DNA of 64,000 nt from Poriferisodalis sp965208925 (GTDB taxonomy: Bacteria; Actinomycetota; Acidimicrobiia; Acidimicrobiales; Poriferisodalaceae), in NCBI RefSeq assembly GCF_965208925.1, contig NZ_OZ242364.1:2666001-2730000 (forward strand), in the 5' to 3' direction. The notes beneath the pieces are model-generated. The model was not told the DNA's origin, made no database searches, and saw nothing but the letters and a program-made list of their open reading frames with translations. The translations under genes were made by a program, and so were the position numbers. This document shows, in pieces, positions 8,259 to 15,946 of the stretch (position 1 is the first letter of the stretch; each line of letters starts with the position of its first letter).

Positions 8259-9350
8259 ATGATCGGACGACCCAGGGCGGCCGTGGAGGGTCTGCCGCAG
8301 TACAAGCCGGGTCGCTCGGCGGCGCAGGCAGAGGCCGAGCACAACCTGGCCGAGGCGATCAAGCTGGCATCCAACGAGAACGCCAACGACCCGCTGCCTT
8401 CGGTAGCCAAGGCGGTGTCCGAGGCCGCGTTGGGAATGAACCGCTACCCGGACCATCGCTGCATGGACGTCCGGGAGGCGCTGGCCGATCGGCACAGTGT
8501 CGGGCTGGACGAGGTCACGGTCGGCTCGGGCTCGGTGGGTGTGCTGCAGCAGCTGTTCGCCGCATACGTCGACCCGGGTGACGAGGTGGTGTACCCGTGG
8601 CGCTCGTTCGAAGTGCACCCGGTGTTCTGCGCTGTGTCTGCGGCAGAGGCGGTGACGGTGCCGCTGGTCGACCATGCGTTCGATCTCGACGCTGTCGCCG
8701 CGGCGGTCACCGATCGCACGAAGATCATCGTGCTGTCCACCCCCAACAATCCGACCGGCACGGTGTGCACCACGGCTGAGCTGCAGCGTCTCCTGGCGGC
8801 AGCGCCCGCAGATGTGATCGTGGTGATCGACGAGGCATACCGGGAATTCGTCACCGACCCCGACGTGGCCGATCCGATTGAGGCCATCGTGCCGGAACAC
8901 CCCAACGCCCTGGTGCTGCGGACCTTCTCCAAGGCGTACGGCTTGGCCAACTTGCGCGTCGGCTACGGCGTCGGGCACCCCGACGTCATCGGGGCGCTCG
9001 ACAAGGTGGCGCTCCCGTTCATCGTCAGCGGGCTCGCGCAGACCGCGGCGCTTGCCTCGCTGGAACCCCAGGCCAGCGCCGAGCTGGACGAGCGGGTCGC
9101 CGGCATCCTGGCCGAGCGCGAACGCGTGAGCGCCGCCATGGTGTCGGCGGGCTGGCCCGTGGTGCCGTCGCAGGCCAACTTCGTGTACCTGCCAGTCGTG
9201 GACAGCGCGATGGATCTGTTCGTCAGGCTGGAGAAGCGGGGTCTGGTGACTCGCCCGTTCGAGGGCGAGGGCGTGAGGATCAGCTTGGGCACTCCTGGGC
9301 AGAACGACCGGCTATTAGCCGCGCTGGGCGACATCGACCCCACCGGTTGA
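8259..9350 (+). CDS. hisC: HisC/Pat-like aminotransferase (PLP, fold type I)
   Basis: A 363-residue class I/II aminotransferase. PLP contacts are visible: TPNNPTGT (residues 161-168), Asp191 in IDEAY, and the Schiff-base Lys225 in RTFSKAYG. The N-terminal YKPGRSA and LASNEN segments are shared by histidinol-phosphate aminotransferase (HisC) and the actinobacterial aromatic aminotransferase Pat; I cannot separate the two here, and no other histidine genes are nearby. ATG start at 8259 has TAGGAG about 8 nt upstream. It ends 66 bp before the convergent PLP decarboxylase; that gap is GC-rich and low in complexity. Confidence 0.8.
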   Translation: MIGRPRAAVEGLPQYKPGRSAAQAEAEHNLAEAIKLASNENANDPLPSVAKAVSEAALGMNRYPDHRCMDVREALADRHSVGLDEVTVGSGSVGVLQQLFAAYVDPGDEVVYPWRSFEVHPVFCAVSAAEAVTVPLVDHAFDLDAVAAAVTDRTKIIVLSTPNNPTGTVCTTAELQRLLAAAPADVIVVIDEAYREFVTDPDVADPIEAIVPEHPNALVLRTFSKAYGLANLRVGYGVGHPDVIGALDKVALPFIVSGLAQTAALASLEPQASAELDERVAGILAERERVSAAMVSAGWPVVPSQANFVYLPVVDSAMDLFVRLEKRGLVTRPFEGEGVRISLGTPGQNDRLLAALGDIDPTG

Positions 9351-9416
9351 GTTGCGCCGGCCGAGCTGGCCAGGCTGAGTCGGGCCGGCTGACTGGGCTG
9401 GTCGGGCTGGCCGCAG

Positions 9417-10877
9417 CTAGACGGCTGCCTCGCTGATCAGCTTCCAGAGCATGTCCATCTGCGAGCGGTCGGTGCGCGACTGGCCGACAGCGACGCGGAT
9501 GATGCTGCGCCCATCCAGCTTCGAGGGAGTCAGGTAGGCGATGCCGCTGGTGTTTACGGCGGCCGCTATGGCATCGGTGGCGCTGTCGGCAGCGTCTTGG
9601 GCGGCCGGTGAGTCGTCCGCAGCACGGCAGCGGAAGCACACCAGCGAGAACGGGTGCGGGGCCACGATCTCGAACCGGGCGTCTTCGCTGAGCCGCTGCG
9701 CGAACTCCTGAGCCATCGCCACGTGGTGGCGCACCATCTGGCGGATGCCAGCAGCGCCGTAACTGCGCAGCACCCACCACAGCTTGAGCGCCCGGAAGCG
9801 ACGACCCAGGGGCACCTGCCAGTTGCGGTAGTCGATCACGTTGCCGGCGTCGCTCTGGGCGTTGCGCAGATACGGCGGGTCGATCGACAGGGCATCAGTG
9901 AGCGCGGCCTTGTCGGAGACGTAGAACGCCGAGCAATCGAAGTTCACCATCATCCACTTGTGGGGGTTGAACACGTAACTGTCGACGAGCTCGACGCTGT
10001 CGTTGTGGTGACGGAACTCGGGACAGATCATGGCGGTGCCCGCGTAGGCAGCGTCGACGTGGTGCCACAGGCTGTGCTCGACGGCGATCTGAGCGATTGC
10101 CCGCACGGGGTCGACCGCTGTGGTGCCGGTGGTGCCGACGGTCGAGCCGACGAATGTCGGCACCAGGCCGGCTGAGATGTCGGCTTCTACCGAGGCGGCC
10201 AGAGCGTCAGATCGCATGGCCTGGTGCTCGTTGACCTCGACCAGCCGGACGTGGCCGAAGCCCGCGATATTGGCGCCCTTCTCCACCGAGCTGTGTGCCT
10301 GAGCAGAGGTGTAGGCGACCATCTGCGTCGCCGGCTGCCCGCTGCGCTCGGCGGCACGGTGCCGAGCCGCCACCAGCGCGACGTGCGTTGCATCCGACGC
10401 GCTGCCCTGCAGCACGCCGCCCCCGCTGGCCGTCGTCTTCCAGTGGCTCGGCAGGCCCGTCAGGTCCACGAGCCAGTCCAGCATGTGGCTCTCGATCTCG
10501 GTCATGGCCGGGGATGCCGACCACAGCAGGCCGATCAGGCCGAGCCCAGACGACACAGCGTCTGCCAGCACCGAGGGCGGCGAGTTGTTGGCGGGGAAGT
10601 AGGCGAACCAGCCGGGATGCTGCCAATGGGTGACCCCGGGCACGACCACCCGATCCAAGTCGGCCAGCAGGTGCTCGAAGGGTTCGGGCTGCTCGGGGGC
10701 GGAGTCTGGCAGCAGTGCCCGGATGTCGCCGGGCTGGACGGTGGAAGCCACCGGCAGCGACTCGATGCGCTCCCAGTAGTCGGCGATCCAGTCGATCACC
10801 TCACGACCGTGGCGCCGGAATTCCTCCGGCGTCATGTGTGCAGGCGGCGAGGTGACTTCTGGATCGATCTCATCCAT
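9417..10877 (-). CDS. PLP-dependent amino-acid decarboxylase (aromatic/glutamate group II)
   Basis: A 486-residue group II decarboxylase of the AADC/tyrosine decarboxylase type. THWQHPGWFAYFPANNS (residues 84-100) is the aromatic-decarboxylase substrate-binding segment, His194 stacks on PLP (AQAHSS), Asp275 is in HVDAAYAG and the PLP lysine is Lys307 in NPHKW. It should release CO2 from an aromatic amino acid; some relatives are aldehyde synthases. The long frame upstream of 10877 is antisense to the next gene and is not coding. Start chosen at ATG 10877, 7 nt after TAGCGT. Confidence 0.88.
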   Translation of the reverse strand: MDEIDPEVTSPPAHMTPEEFRRHGREVIDWIADYWERIESLPVASTVQPGDIRALLPDSAPEQPEPFEHLLADLDRVVVPGVTHWQHPGWFAYFPANNSPPSVLADAVSSGLGLIGLLWSASPAMTEIESHMLDWLVDLTGLPSHWKTTASGGGVLQGSASDATHVALVAARHRAAERSGQPATQMVAYTSAQAHSSVEKGANIAGFGHVRLVEVNEHQAMRSDALAASVEADISAGLVPTFVGSTVGTTGTTAVDPVRAIAQIAVEHSLWHHVDAAYAGTAMICPEFRHHNDSVELVDSYVFNPHKWMMVNFDCSAFYVSDKAALTDALSIDPPYLRNAQSDAGNVIDYRNWQVPLGRRFRALKLWWVLRSYGAAGIRQMVRHHVAMAQEFAQRLSEDARFEIVAPHPFSLVCFRCRAADDSPAAQDAADSATDAIAAAVNTSGIAYLTPSKLDGRSIIRVAVGQSRTDRSQMDMLWKLISEAAV

Positions 10878-10884
10878 GGCGCCG

Positions 10885-10890
10885 ACGCTA
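10885..10890 (-). promoter_or_regulatory. -10 element, leaderless promoter of PLP decarboxylase
   Basis: TAGCGT on the minus strand, 7 nt before the ATG at 10877, no Shine-Dalgarno. The spacing and hexamer match the holA promoter at 30165. Confidence 0.5.
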
Positions 10891-11021
10891 CCGGTCAGCG
10901 TCGTGGCGTCTCGTGGCGCATTCGCTGCCCCTCGTGGCCCATCGGCGCGGTCGTGCACAGCCTGCCGTCGGGTGAGGTGGTTGCCGTAGTGTGTGCGGGC
11001 TGAGCGAGAAGGAGGGGCGAG

Positions 11022-12092
11022 ATGGCGGACGGGGCGACGAACGGCGCTGTGGCTTCGGGCATTCTGGGTTATGACGTTCCCGCGGTGGAGGCGTGGATCG
11101 ACGCGAACGTCGACGGCCTCGAGCCGCCGTTCGAATGGAGTCAGCTCGAAGGCGGGCACAGCAACCTCACCTACAAGCTGACTACCGCCGACGGCACCAC
11201 GGCGGTGGTTCGCCGCCCGCCGATGGGCGAGCTGCTGCCCAAGGCGCATGACATGGGCCGCGAGTTCACGATCATCAGCGGTCTCGGGCCCACCGATGTG
11301 CCGGTGGCCAAGGCCTACGGCTACTGCGAGAGCCCTGACGTGACCGGGGCGCACTTCTACGTGATGAGCTACGTGGAGGGCAAGCCGCTCTTCGAATCCG
11401 CCGATGCCCGCGAGCACCTCACCGCCGAGGGCCGGGCACACGTGGGCATGTCGTTCATGGACGTGCTGTCCGCACTGCACTCGGTGGACCCCGATGATGT
11501 CGGGCTGGGCGAACTCGGCAAGAAGGAGGACTACGTCGGGCGGCAGATCCGGACGTGGTACCGGTCGTGGACGGCCTCGGCAGAGTCGGCGAGCTACGAC
11601 ACGCCGGTCGTGCACGAGCTGCACGATTTCTTGCAGGATCGCAAGCCTGAACAGGGCCCGGCCCGGGTGGTGCACGGCGACTACGGGCTGCACAACTGCC
11701 TGTTCAACCCCGCAGGCGAGCTGCAGGCCGTGCTGGACTGGGAGATCTCCACGCTCGGCGACCCGCTGGCCGATTTCGCCTATGCGCTGAACAGCTGGAC
11801 CGAGCCCAGCGATGAGATCTTGGAGGGCTCCGACCCGCCGACGCTGGTGGACGGCTTCGTCGGCCGTGCTGACCTCGTCGAGCGCTACGAGCAGCAGACC
11901 GGTGCCGACCTGTCGGACCTGGCGTACTACGTCAGCTTCAACCACTGGAAGTCGGCGTGCATCATCCACGGCGTGTATGCCCGCTACATGCGCGGCCAGA
12001 AGCCCGCCGACGATGTCGACCTCGACCTCTACCGGGCTCGCATCGGGCGCGGCATCGAGCTGTCCGCGGCCGCCGCCGAGACGATCTCCTAG
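11022..12092 (+). CDS. APH/choline-kinase-like phosphotransferase (ACAD10-type)
   Basis: A 356-residue protein-kinase-like phosphotransferase. LEGGHSNLTY (residues 42-51) forms the ATP-binding loop, HGDYGLHN (218-225) is the catalytic loop with the base Asp220, and DWEISTLGDP (239-248) carries the metal-binding Asp. This subfamily is found beside acyl-CoA dehydrogenases and matches the kinase part of ACAD10/11, which phosphorylates 4-hydroxyacyl-CoAs; that role is an inference. ATG start with AAGGAGGGG Shine-Dalgarno; a TAGTGT -10-like box lies at 10987-10992. A paralogue is at 25223-26272. Confidence 0.85.
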   Translation: MADGATNGAVASGILGYDVPAVEAWIDANVDGLEPPFEWSQLEGGHSNLTYKLTTADGTTAVVRRPPMGELLPKAHDMGREFTIISGLGPTDVPVAKAYGYCESPDVTGAHFYVMSYVEGKPLFESADAREHLTAEGRAHVGMSFMDVLSALHSVDPDDVGLGELGKKEDYVGRQIRTWYRSWTASAESASYDTPVVHELHDFLQDRKPEQGPARVVHGDYGLHNCLFNPAGELQAVLDWEISTLGDPLADFAYALNSWTEPSDEILEGSDPPTLVDGFVGRADLVERYEQQTGADLSDLAYYVSFNHWKSACIIHGVYARYMRGQKPADDVDLDLYRARIGRGIELSAAAAETIS

Positions 12093-12112
12093 CACCGAGG
12101 TCCTTGCGGGGC

Positions 12113-12778
12113 ATGCCGCGTACCGACTGGAACCCGATCCTGCGGGGCGAGTTCGACAAGCCCTACTGGCCGATCCTAAAGCAGTTCGTGGCCGACGAGC
12201 GAGCGCAGGGCGCCGTGTACCCGCCGCATGACCAGGTGTTCGCAGCCCTGCACCTGACGCCCTATGCCGACGTGAAGGTGCTGATCCTGGGCCAGGACCC
12301 CTATCACGGCCCGCGGCAGGCGCACGGGCTGTGCTTCTCGGTGCCCCGCGGCATCCCGCAGCCGCCGTCGCTGCAGAACATTTTCGCCGAGCTGCGCGAC
12401 GACCTGGGGATCGAGCCGCCGTCCCACGGCAATCTCGAAGGATGGGCGAGCCAGGGCGTGCTGCTGCTCAACGCGTTCCTGACAGTCCGTGCCCGCCAGG
12501 CCGCATCACATCGCTCGGCAGGCTGGGAAACCTTCACCGATGAGGTGATCCGGGCGGTCAGTGCGAAGCCCGAGCGCGTGGTGTTCATTTTGTGGGGCGG
12601 CTTTGCGCGTCGCAAGAAGTCGCTGGTGGACCTGACCCGGCACGTCGTCATCGAGTCCGCTCACCCGTCGCCGCTCAGCGCGCACAACGGCTTCTTCGGC
12701 AGCAAGCCGTTCAGCCGCGCCAACGCGGCCCTTGCAGCCGGTGGCCGCCAGCCGGTCGACTGGCGCATCGCCGACTGA
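12113..12778 (+). CDS. ung: Uracil-DNA glycosylase, family 1
   Basis: A 221-residue family 1 UDG. The water-activating motif GQDPYHG (residues 60-66, catalytic Asp62) and the DNA-intercalation loop HPSPLS (starting about His184) are both intact. LLLNAFLTV carries the uracil-binding Asn strand. It removes uracil from DNA as the first step of base excision repair. Start at ATG 12113, 20 bp after the kinase stop; the longer frame upstream lies inside the kinase gene. Probably in one transcript with the kinase without a functional link. Confidence 0.95.
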   Translation: MPRTDWNPILRGEFDKPYWPILKQFVADERAQGAVYPPHDQVFAALHLTPYADVKVLILGQDPYHGPRQAHGLCFSVPRGIPQPPSLQNIFAELRDDLGIEPPSHGNLEGWASQGVLLLNAFLTVRARQAASHRSAGWETFTDEVIRAVSAKPERVVFILWGGFARRKKSLVDLTRHVVIESAHPSPLSAHNGFFGSKPFSRANAALAAGGRQPVDWRIAD

Positions 12779-12792
12779 TTCAGCGCTGTGAG

Positions 12793-13431
12793 CTAGCGCA
12801 GGGTGACCTGCCCGTTGGGGGTGTCGAGCACGGCTTCGACGCTGACGTCGTCGCCGGCCTCGACCGACACGTCGATGCCGATCGCGCTGTAGAGGGCCCG
12901 GATGTGGTCAGGGTCGGGGTGGGTGCCCGACATCGACACGAGCGTGCAGCCGGTCGGCGTCACCTTGGCGGGGTGGGTGGTGTCGCCCCACTCGATGACG
13001 AATGGAGCGAGGCCGGCACCATCGGCAAGGCCGGCGGGGGAGAGGGTGAGCGACCAGTGGATCTCCTCGCCGTCGGGCTTGACCCGGCTCATCGAGATGA
13101 TCTCGCCCGGGTCTTCGCCGCAGCCGCGCATCGCAGCCACGACGTCTTCGATGGTCTCGCCCGCGGAGGCATGAATGGCGAATGTCACCAGCTTCGGCCC
13201 GCCGAGGCTGTCGATGCCGAACGGACGCGGGTTCGCTGGCTCGGGCTGTTCCGGATCGGGGGCGATGATCTCGAGGTACACCTCGTCGCCGAGCGACAGG
13301 AGCGTGTTGCGGGTGCCGACGCCGGGATGGGGCCCGCCTGGCGCGGGCTGCATCCCGACGAGCTCTGCGACGGCGGCCGTGCCGGCCGCCAGGTCGGGTG
13401 CTGCGACGACGATGTGATCGATTGCTGCCAT
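12793..13431 (-). CDS. Glyoxalase-like (VOC superfamily) protein
   Basis: A 212-residue protein starting AAIDHIVVAAPDL, the typical first strand of a glyoxalase-like domain, with LSLGDEVYLEIIAPDP at about 46-61. The C-terminal half looks like a second, degenerate VOC repeat ending in a beta strand. The metal-binding set is not obvious, so no reaction can be assigned. It converges on ung (14 bp apart). Start ATG 13431 with TAACGT 6 nt upstream. Confidence 0.75.
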   Translation of the reverse strand: MAAIDHIVVAAPDLAAGTAAVAELVGMQPAPGGPHPGVGTRNTLLSLGDEVYLEIIAPDPEQPEPANPRPFGIDSLGGPKLVTFAIHASAGETIEDVVAAMRGCGEDPGEIISMSRVKPDGEEIHWSLTLSPAGLADGAGLAPFVIEWGDTTHPAKVTPTGCTLVSMSGTHPDPDHIRALYSAIGIDVSVEAGDDVSVEAVLDTPNGQVTLR

Positions 13432-13437
13432 GCGGGC

Positions 13438-13443
13438 ACGTTA
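13438..13443 (-). promoter_or_regulatory. -10 element, leaderless promoter of VOC gene
   Basis: TAACGT on the minus strand, 6 nt before the ATG at 13431, without Shine-Dalgarno. Confidence 0.5.
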
Positions 13444-13477
13444 GCCACGGGTGGCAGGCCAGTCAGTGCCGGCTGTG

Positions 13478-15877
13478 CTAGTCGAAGGCTTCTGCTGCGG
13501 CCAATTCGGCGATCTTGTCGGGGTCGTAGGCGAGATGGGAGGTGAGCACTTCGTAGAGGTGTTCACCGAGAGCCGGAGCGGCTCGCTCGGGCCACACACG
13601 GCTGCGTGACATCGTGAACCGGGGCGCCTCGATGACCGTCGTGCCGTGCGTGGAGTGGGGGACTTCCACCCAGTGGCCCCGGTGCGCGAGCTGGGGATCG
13701 ACCGCCAGCTCGGGGCTGTTCTGCACCCGGTGCGCGGCGATGCCTGCAGCCTGGCACTGCGCCTCGACGTCGGCTTCGTCGAGCTGGCCGGTCCACGCTG
13801 AGACCGCGGCCTCGATTTCTTCCCGGCGCGCCAGCCGGTCGGCGAGCGGCAGCGGCGCAAGTTCGGCGCACCCGATGAGGTCGGCCAGCGCTGTCCAGGC
13901 GTCGTCGTTCTGGGCCACCACAGCCACCCATCGGTCGTCGCCGGCGGCGAGGAATACCCCATGGGGGCAGTGGTGCTCGCTCTGGTTGCCTCGTCCGCCC
14001 ACGACGTTGCCATTGCGCAGGTACTCCAGCACTGCCGGCGCGATGAAATGGACCGAGGCCTCTGCTTGGGAGAAGTCGAGGTAGCGGCCCTCGCCGGTGC
14101 GCCTCCGGTGGTCGATGGCCGCGAGCAGGCTGGCCGTCGCCGGGTGGGGTGACGTGTAGTCGGTGATTGCGCCGTAGGGGCCGACCGGGGCACGATCCGG
14201 CCAGCCGGTGATGTTGTAGAAGCCGACCATGGCGCCCGACAGGTTGCCGTAGCCGCCGAAATTGGCCAGCGGGCCGGTCTGGCCGTAGAGACAGCTCGAC
14301 AGCATCACCACCGAAGGGTTGATGTCGCGCACGCTGTCGTAGTCGAGCCCCCACGAGCGCATGATGCGCGGCGTGTACGACTCGCACACCACGTCGGCCC
14401 AGCGCACGAGGTCGTATGCAACCTCGCGGCCCGCGTCGGTGGCGGGATTCAGCGTGATGCCGAGCTTGCCGGCGTTCATGTTGTTGAACGTGGCGCCGTT
14501 CTCGGGTCCGGGGTCGTTGTCGATGAACGGCAGGAACGTGCGGACGGCGTCGAGCTTGATCGACGACTCCGCCCGGATCACCGTGGCGCCTGCATCGGCC
14601 AGCAGGCGGGACACCGTCGGCCCGGCCACCGCCCACATGAAATCGAGCACCTTGAGCCCCTCGAGCGGGCGTTCGGGGGCGACCGGGGTCGCGGGCGCGA
14701 AGACGGCGGGCGACCGCTCGCTGGCCAGCACCTCGGCACTGTGCTCACCGACGGCTGGCACTCGGGCGGCCGAGCCGTCGCCCGGTTCGGGCTTCATCCA
14801 GTGGCCCGGGTAGCGCTCGCCATCGACGATGTCCCAGTAGTCGCGGGAGGCGAGCTGTTCGGATGCCGTGAGGTCGGCCGTCGTCGCAACCGGGGCAAGC
14901 AGCAGGCGGCGCTCAAGAGCGAGCGCGAACAGCTCGTCCTTGGTGCGGGACGCCGTGAACGCCGCCACGCATTCCTTGATCCGCTCGAAGTCCTCCAGCG
15001 TCTCGCTGCCGTCGCCGAGCGCCATGCCGTACTGCACCCAGTCCTTGCCGGCCGTGGCCTCGTCACAGAAGCCGGCCTCGTGCACCAGCGCCATCATCCG
15101 GGCCGTTGCGGGCCCGATGGCCGCCCCGAAGACGTGCGTGAACGAGACGTACCCGTCCTTGGCCGGATAGACGACACGCAGGCGGATGGGCCCGCTGCGG
15201 ATGCCGCCGCCTCCTCGCAGCGTCAGCGGGGCGTTGACCAGCGAGCACAGCACTGATGACATCGTCGAGTTCATCGCCACGGCCTGCGCCGACACATCGA
15301 TGTGCTGGCCGAGCCCGGACTGGTTGCGCTCGACCAGCGCCAGCGTCACCGCCGCAGCGGCCTGGCCGGCTGCGTGCAGGAATGCCTGCGGCACACCGAC
15401 GCCCAGCGGTGAGCGGTCCTCGTCGCCGCACATGTGCATCGGTCCGCCCGACGCCCACACGGTCAGATCGGTCGCCGCCCAACTGGCCTTGGGTCCTGTC
15501 TGGCCGAACGGCGAGATGGAGGCGACGACGAGCGCAGGGTTGATCTCGGCAAGCGCGTCGGGCCCGAGGCCGAGCGATGCCATATGGCCTGGCGGGGCTG
15601 ACTCGATGAGCACGTCAGCGCCAGCCGCGAGCTGCCGCAGCGAATCGGCGCCTGCAGTGTTGGCAATGTCGAGCTCGACCGACCTCTTGCCGCGTGCGTA
15701 GGAGGCGTAGGTGAGCGAGGCGCCGCTCGCATCGAACGGTGCGAGCCGCCGAACAGGGGAGCCTCCCGGCGGCTCGATAGCGATCACCTCGGCGCCGAGC
15801 CGCGCCAGGATGAACCCGGCCATGTGCCCCCGGTCGTCGGTCAGATCGAGCACCCGGTACGGCGACAGCAGCGTCAT
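13478..15877 (-). CDS. Two-domain CaiB/BaiF (family III) CoA-transferase, second copy
   Basis: A 799-residue double CoA-transferase. The first unit starts PYRVLDLTDDRGHMAGFILARLGAEV with a VSISPFGQTGPKASW segment; the second starts LEGLKVLDFMWAVAGPTVSRLLADAG (about residue 415) with SSCLYGQTGPLANFGGYGN. It has the same organisation as the gene at 4815-7259 but clearly diverged sequence, so they are paralogues and not a recent duplication. The first 526 codons of the longer open frame are antisense to the molybdopterin oxidoreductase and are rejected. ATG 15877 is next to a palindrome that overlaps its likely -10. Confidence 0.87.
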   Translation of the reverse strand: MTLLSPYRVLDLTDDRGHMAGFILARLGAEVIAIEPPGGSPVRRLAPFDASGASLTYASYARGKRSVELDIANTAGADSLRQLAAGADVLIESAPPGHMASLGLGPDALAEINPALVVASISPFGQTGPKASWAATDLTVWASGGPMHMCGDEDRSPLGVGVPQAFLHAAGQAAAAVTLALVERNQSGLGQHIDVSAQAVAMNSTMSSVLCSLVNAPLTLRGGGGIRSGPIRLRVVYPAKDGYVSFTHVFGAAIGPATARMMALVHEAGFCDEATAGKDWVQYGMALGDGSETLEDFERIKECVAAFTASRTKDELFALALERRLLLAPVATTADLTASEQLASRDYWDIVDGERYPGHWMKPEPGDGSAARVPAVGEHSAEVLASERSPAVFAPATPVAPERPLEGLKVLDFMWAVAGPTVSRLLADAGATVIRAESSIKLDAVRTFLPFIDNDPGPENGATFNNMNAGKLGITLNPATDAGREVAYDLVRWADVVCESYTPRIMRSWGLDYDSVRDINPSVVMLSSCLYGQTGPLANFGGYGNLSGAMVGFYNITGWPDRAPVGPYGAITDYTSPHPATASLLAAIDHRRRTGEGRYLDFSQAEASVHFIAPAVLEYLRNGNVVGGRGNQSEHHCPHGVFLAAGDDRWVAVVAQNDDAWTALADLIGCAELAPLPLADRLARREEIEAAVSAWTGQLDEADVEAQCQAAGIAAHRVQNSPELAVDPQLAHRGHWVEVPHSTHGTTVIEAPRFTMSRSRVWPERAAPALGEHLYEVLTSHLAYDPDKIAELAAAEAFD

Positions 15878-15883
15878 GGTGAC

Positions 15884-15900
15884 GCGGAAACTAGTTCCGC
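15884..15900. promoter_or_regulatory. Operator-like palindrome between divergent CaiB and molybdopterin genes
   Basis: GCGGAA (15884-15889) and TTCCGC (15895-15900) flank a CTAG core, giving a 17-bp near-palindrome. On the minus strand it covers TAGTTT (15888-15893), the best -10 candidate for the CaiB gene, 10 nt from its ATG. A repressor site is the simplest reading; no regulator gene is adjacent. Confidence 0.4.
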
Positions 15901-15946
15901 ATTCCGCTCGCCAACGGCTGTGGTCTAATGAGCGGCGGGGTGCGGC

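Noticed and set aside
9351..9416. Further dispersed-repeat copy or terminator
   Set aside because: GC-rich and internally repetitive (several GGCTG runs) but lacks the shared core of copies A-D and shows no clear stem followed by T residues.
10878..12095. 406-codon upstream extension of the PLP decarboxylase frame
   Set aside because: It is antisense to the phosphotransferase gene at 11022-12092, has no family similarity, and the decarboxylase family N-terminus begins at 10877.
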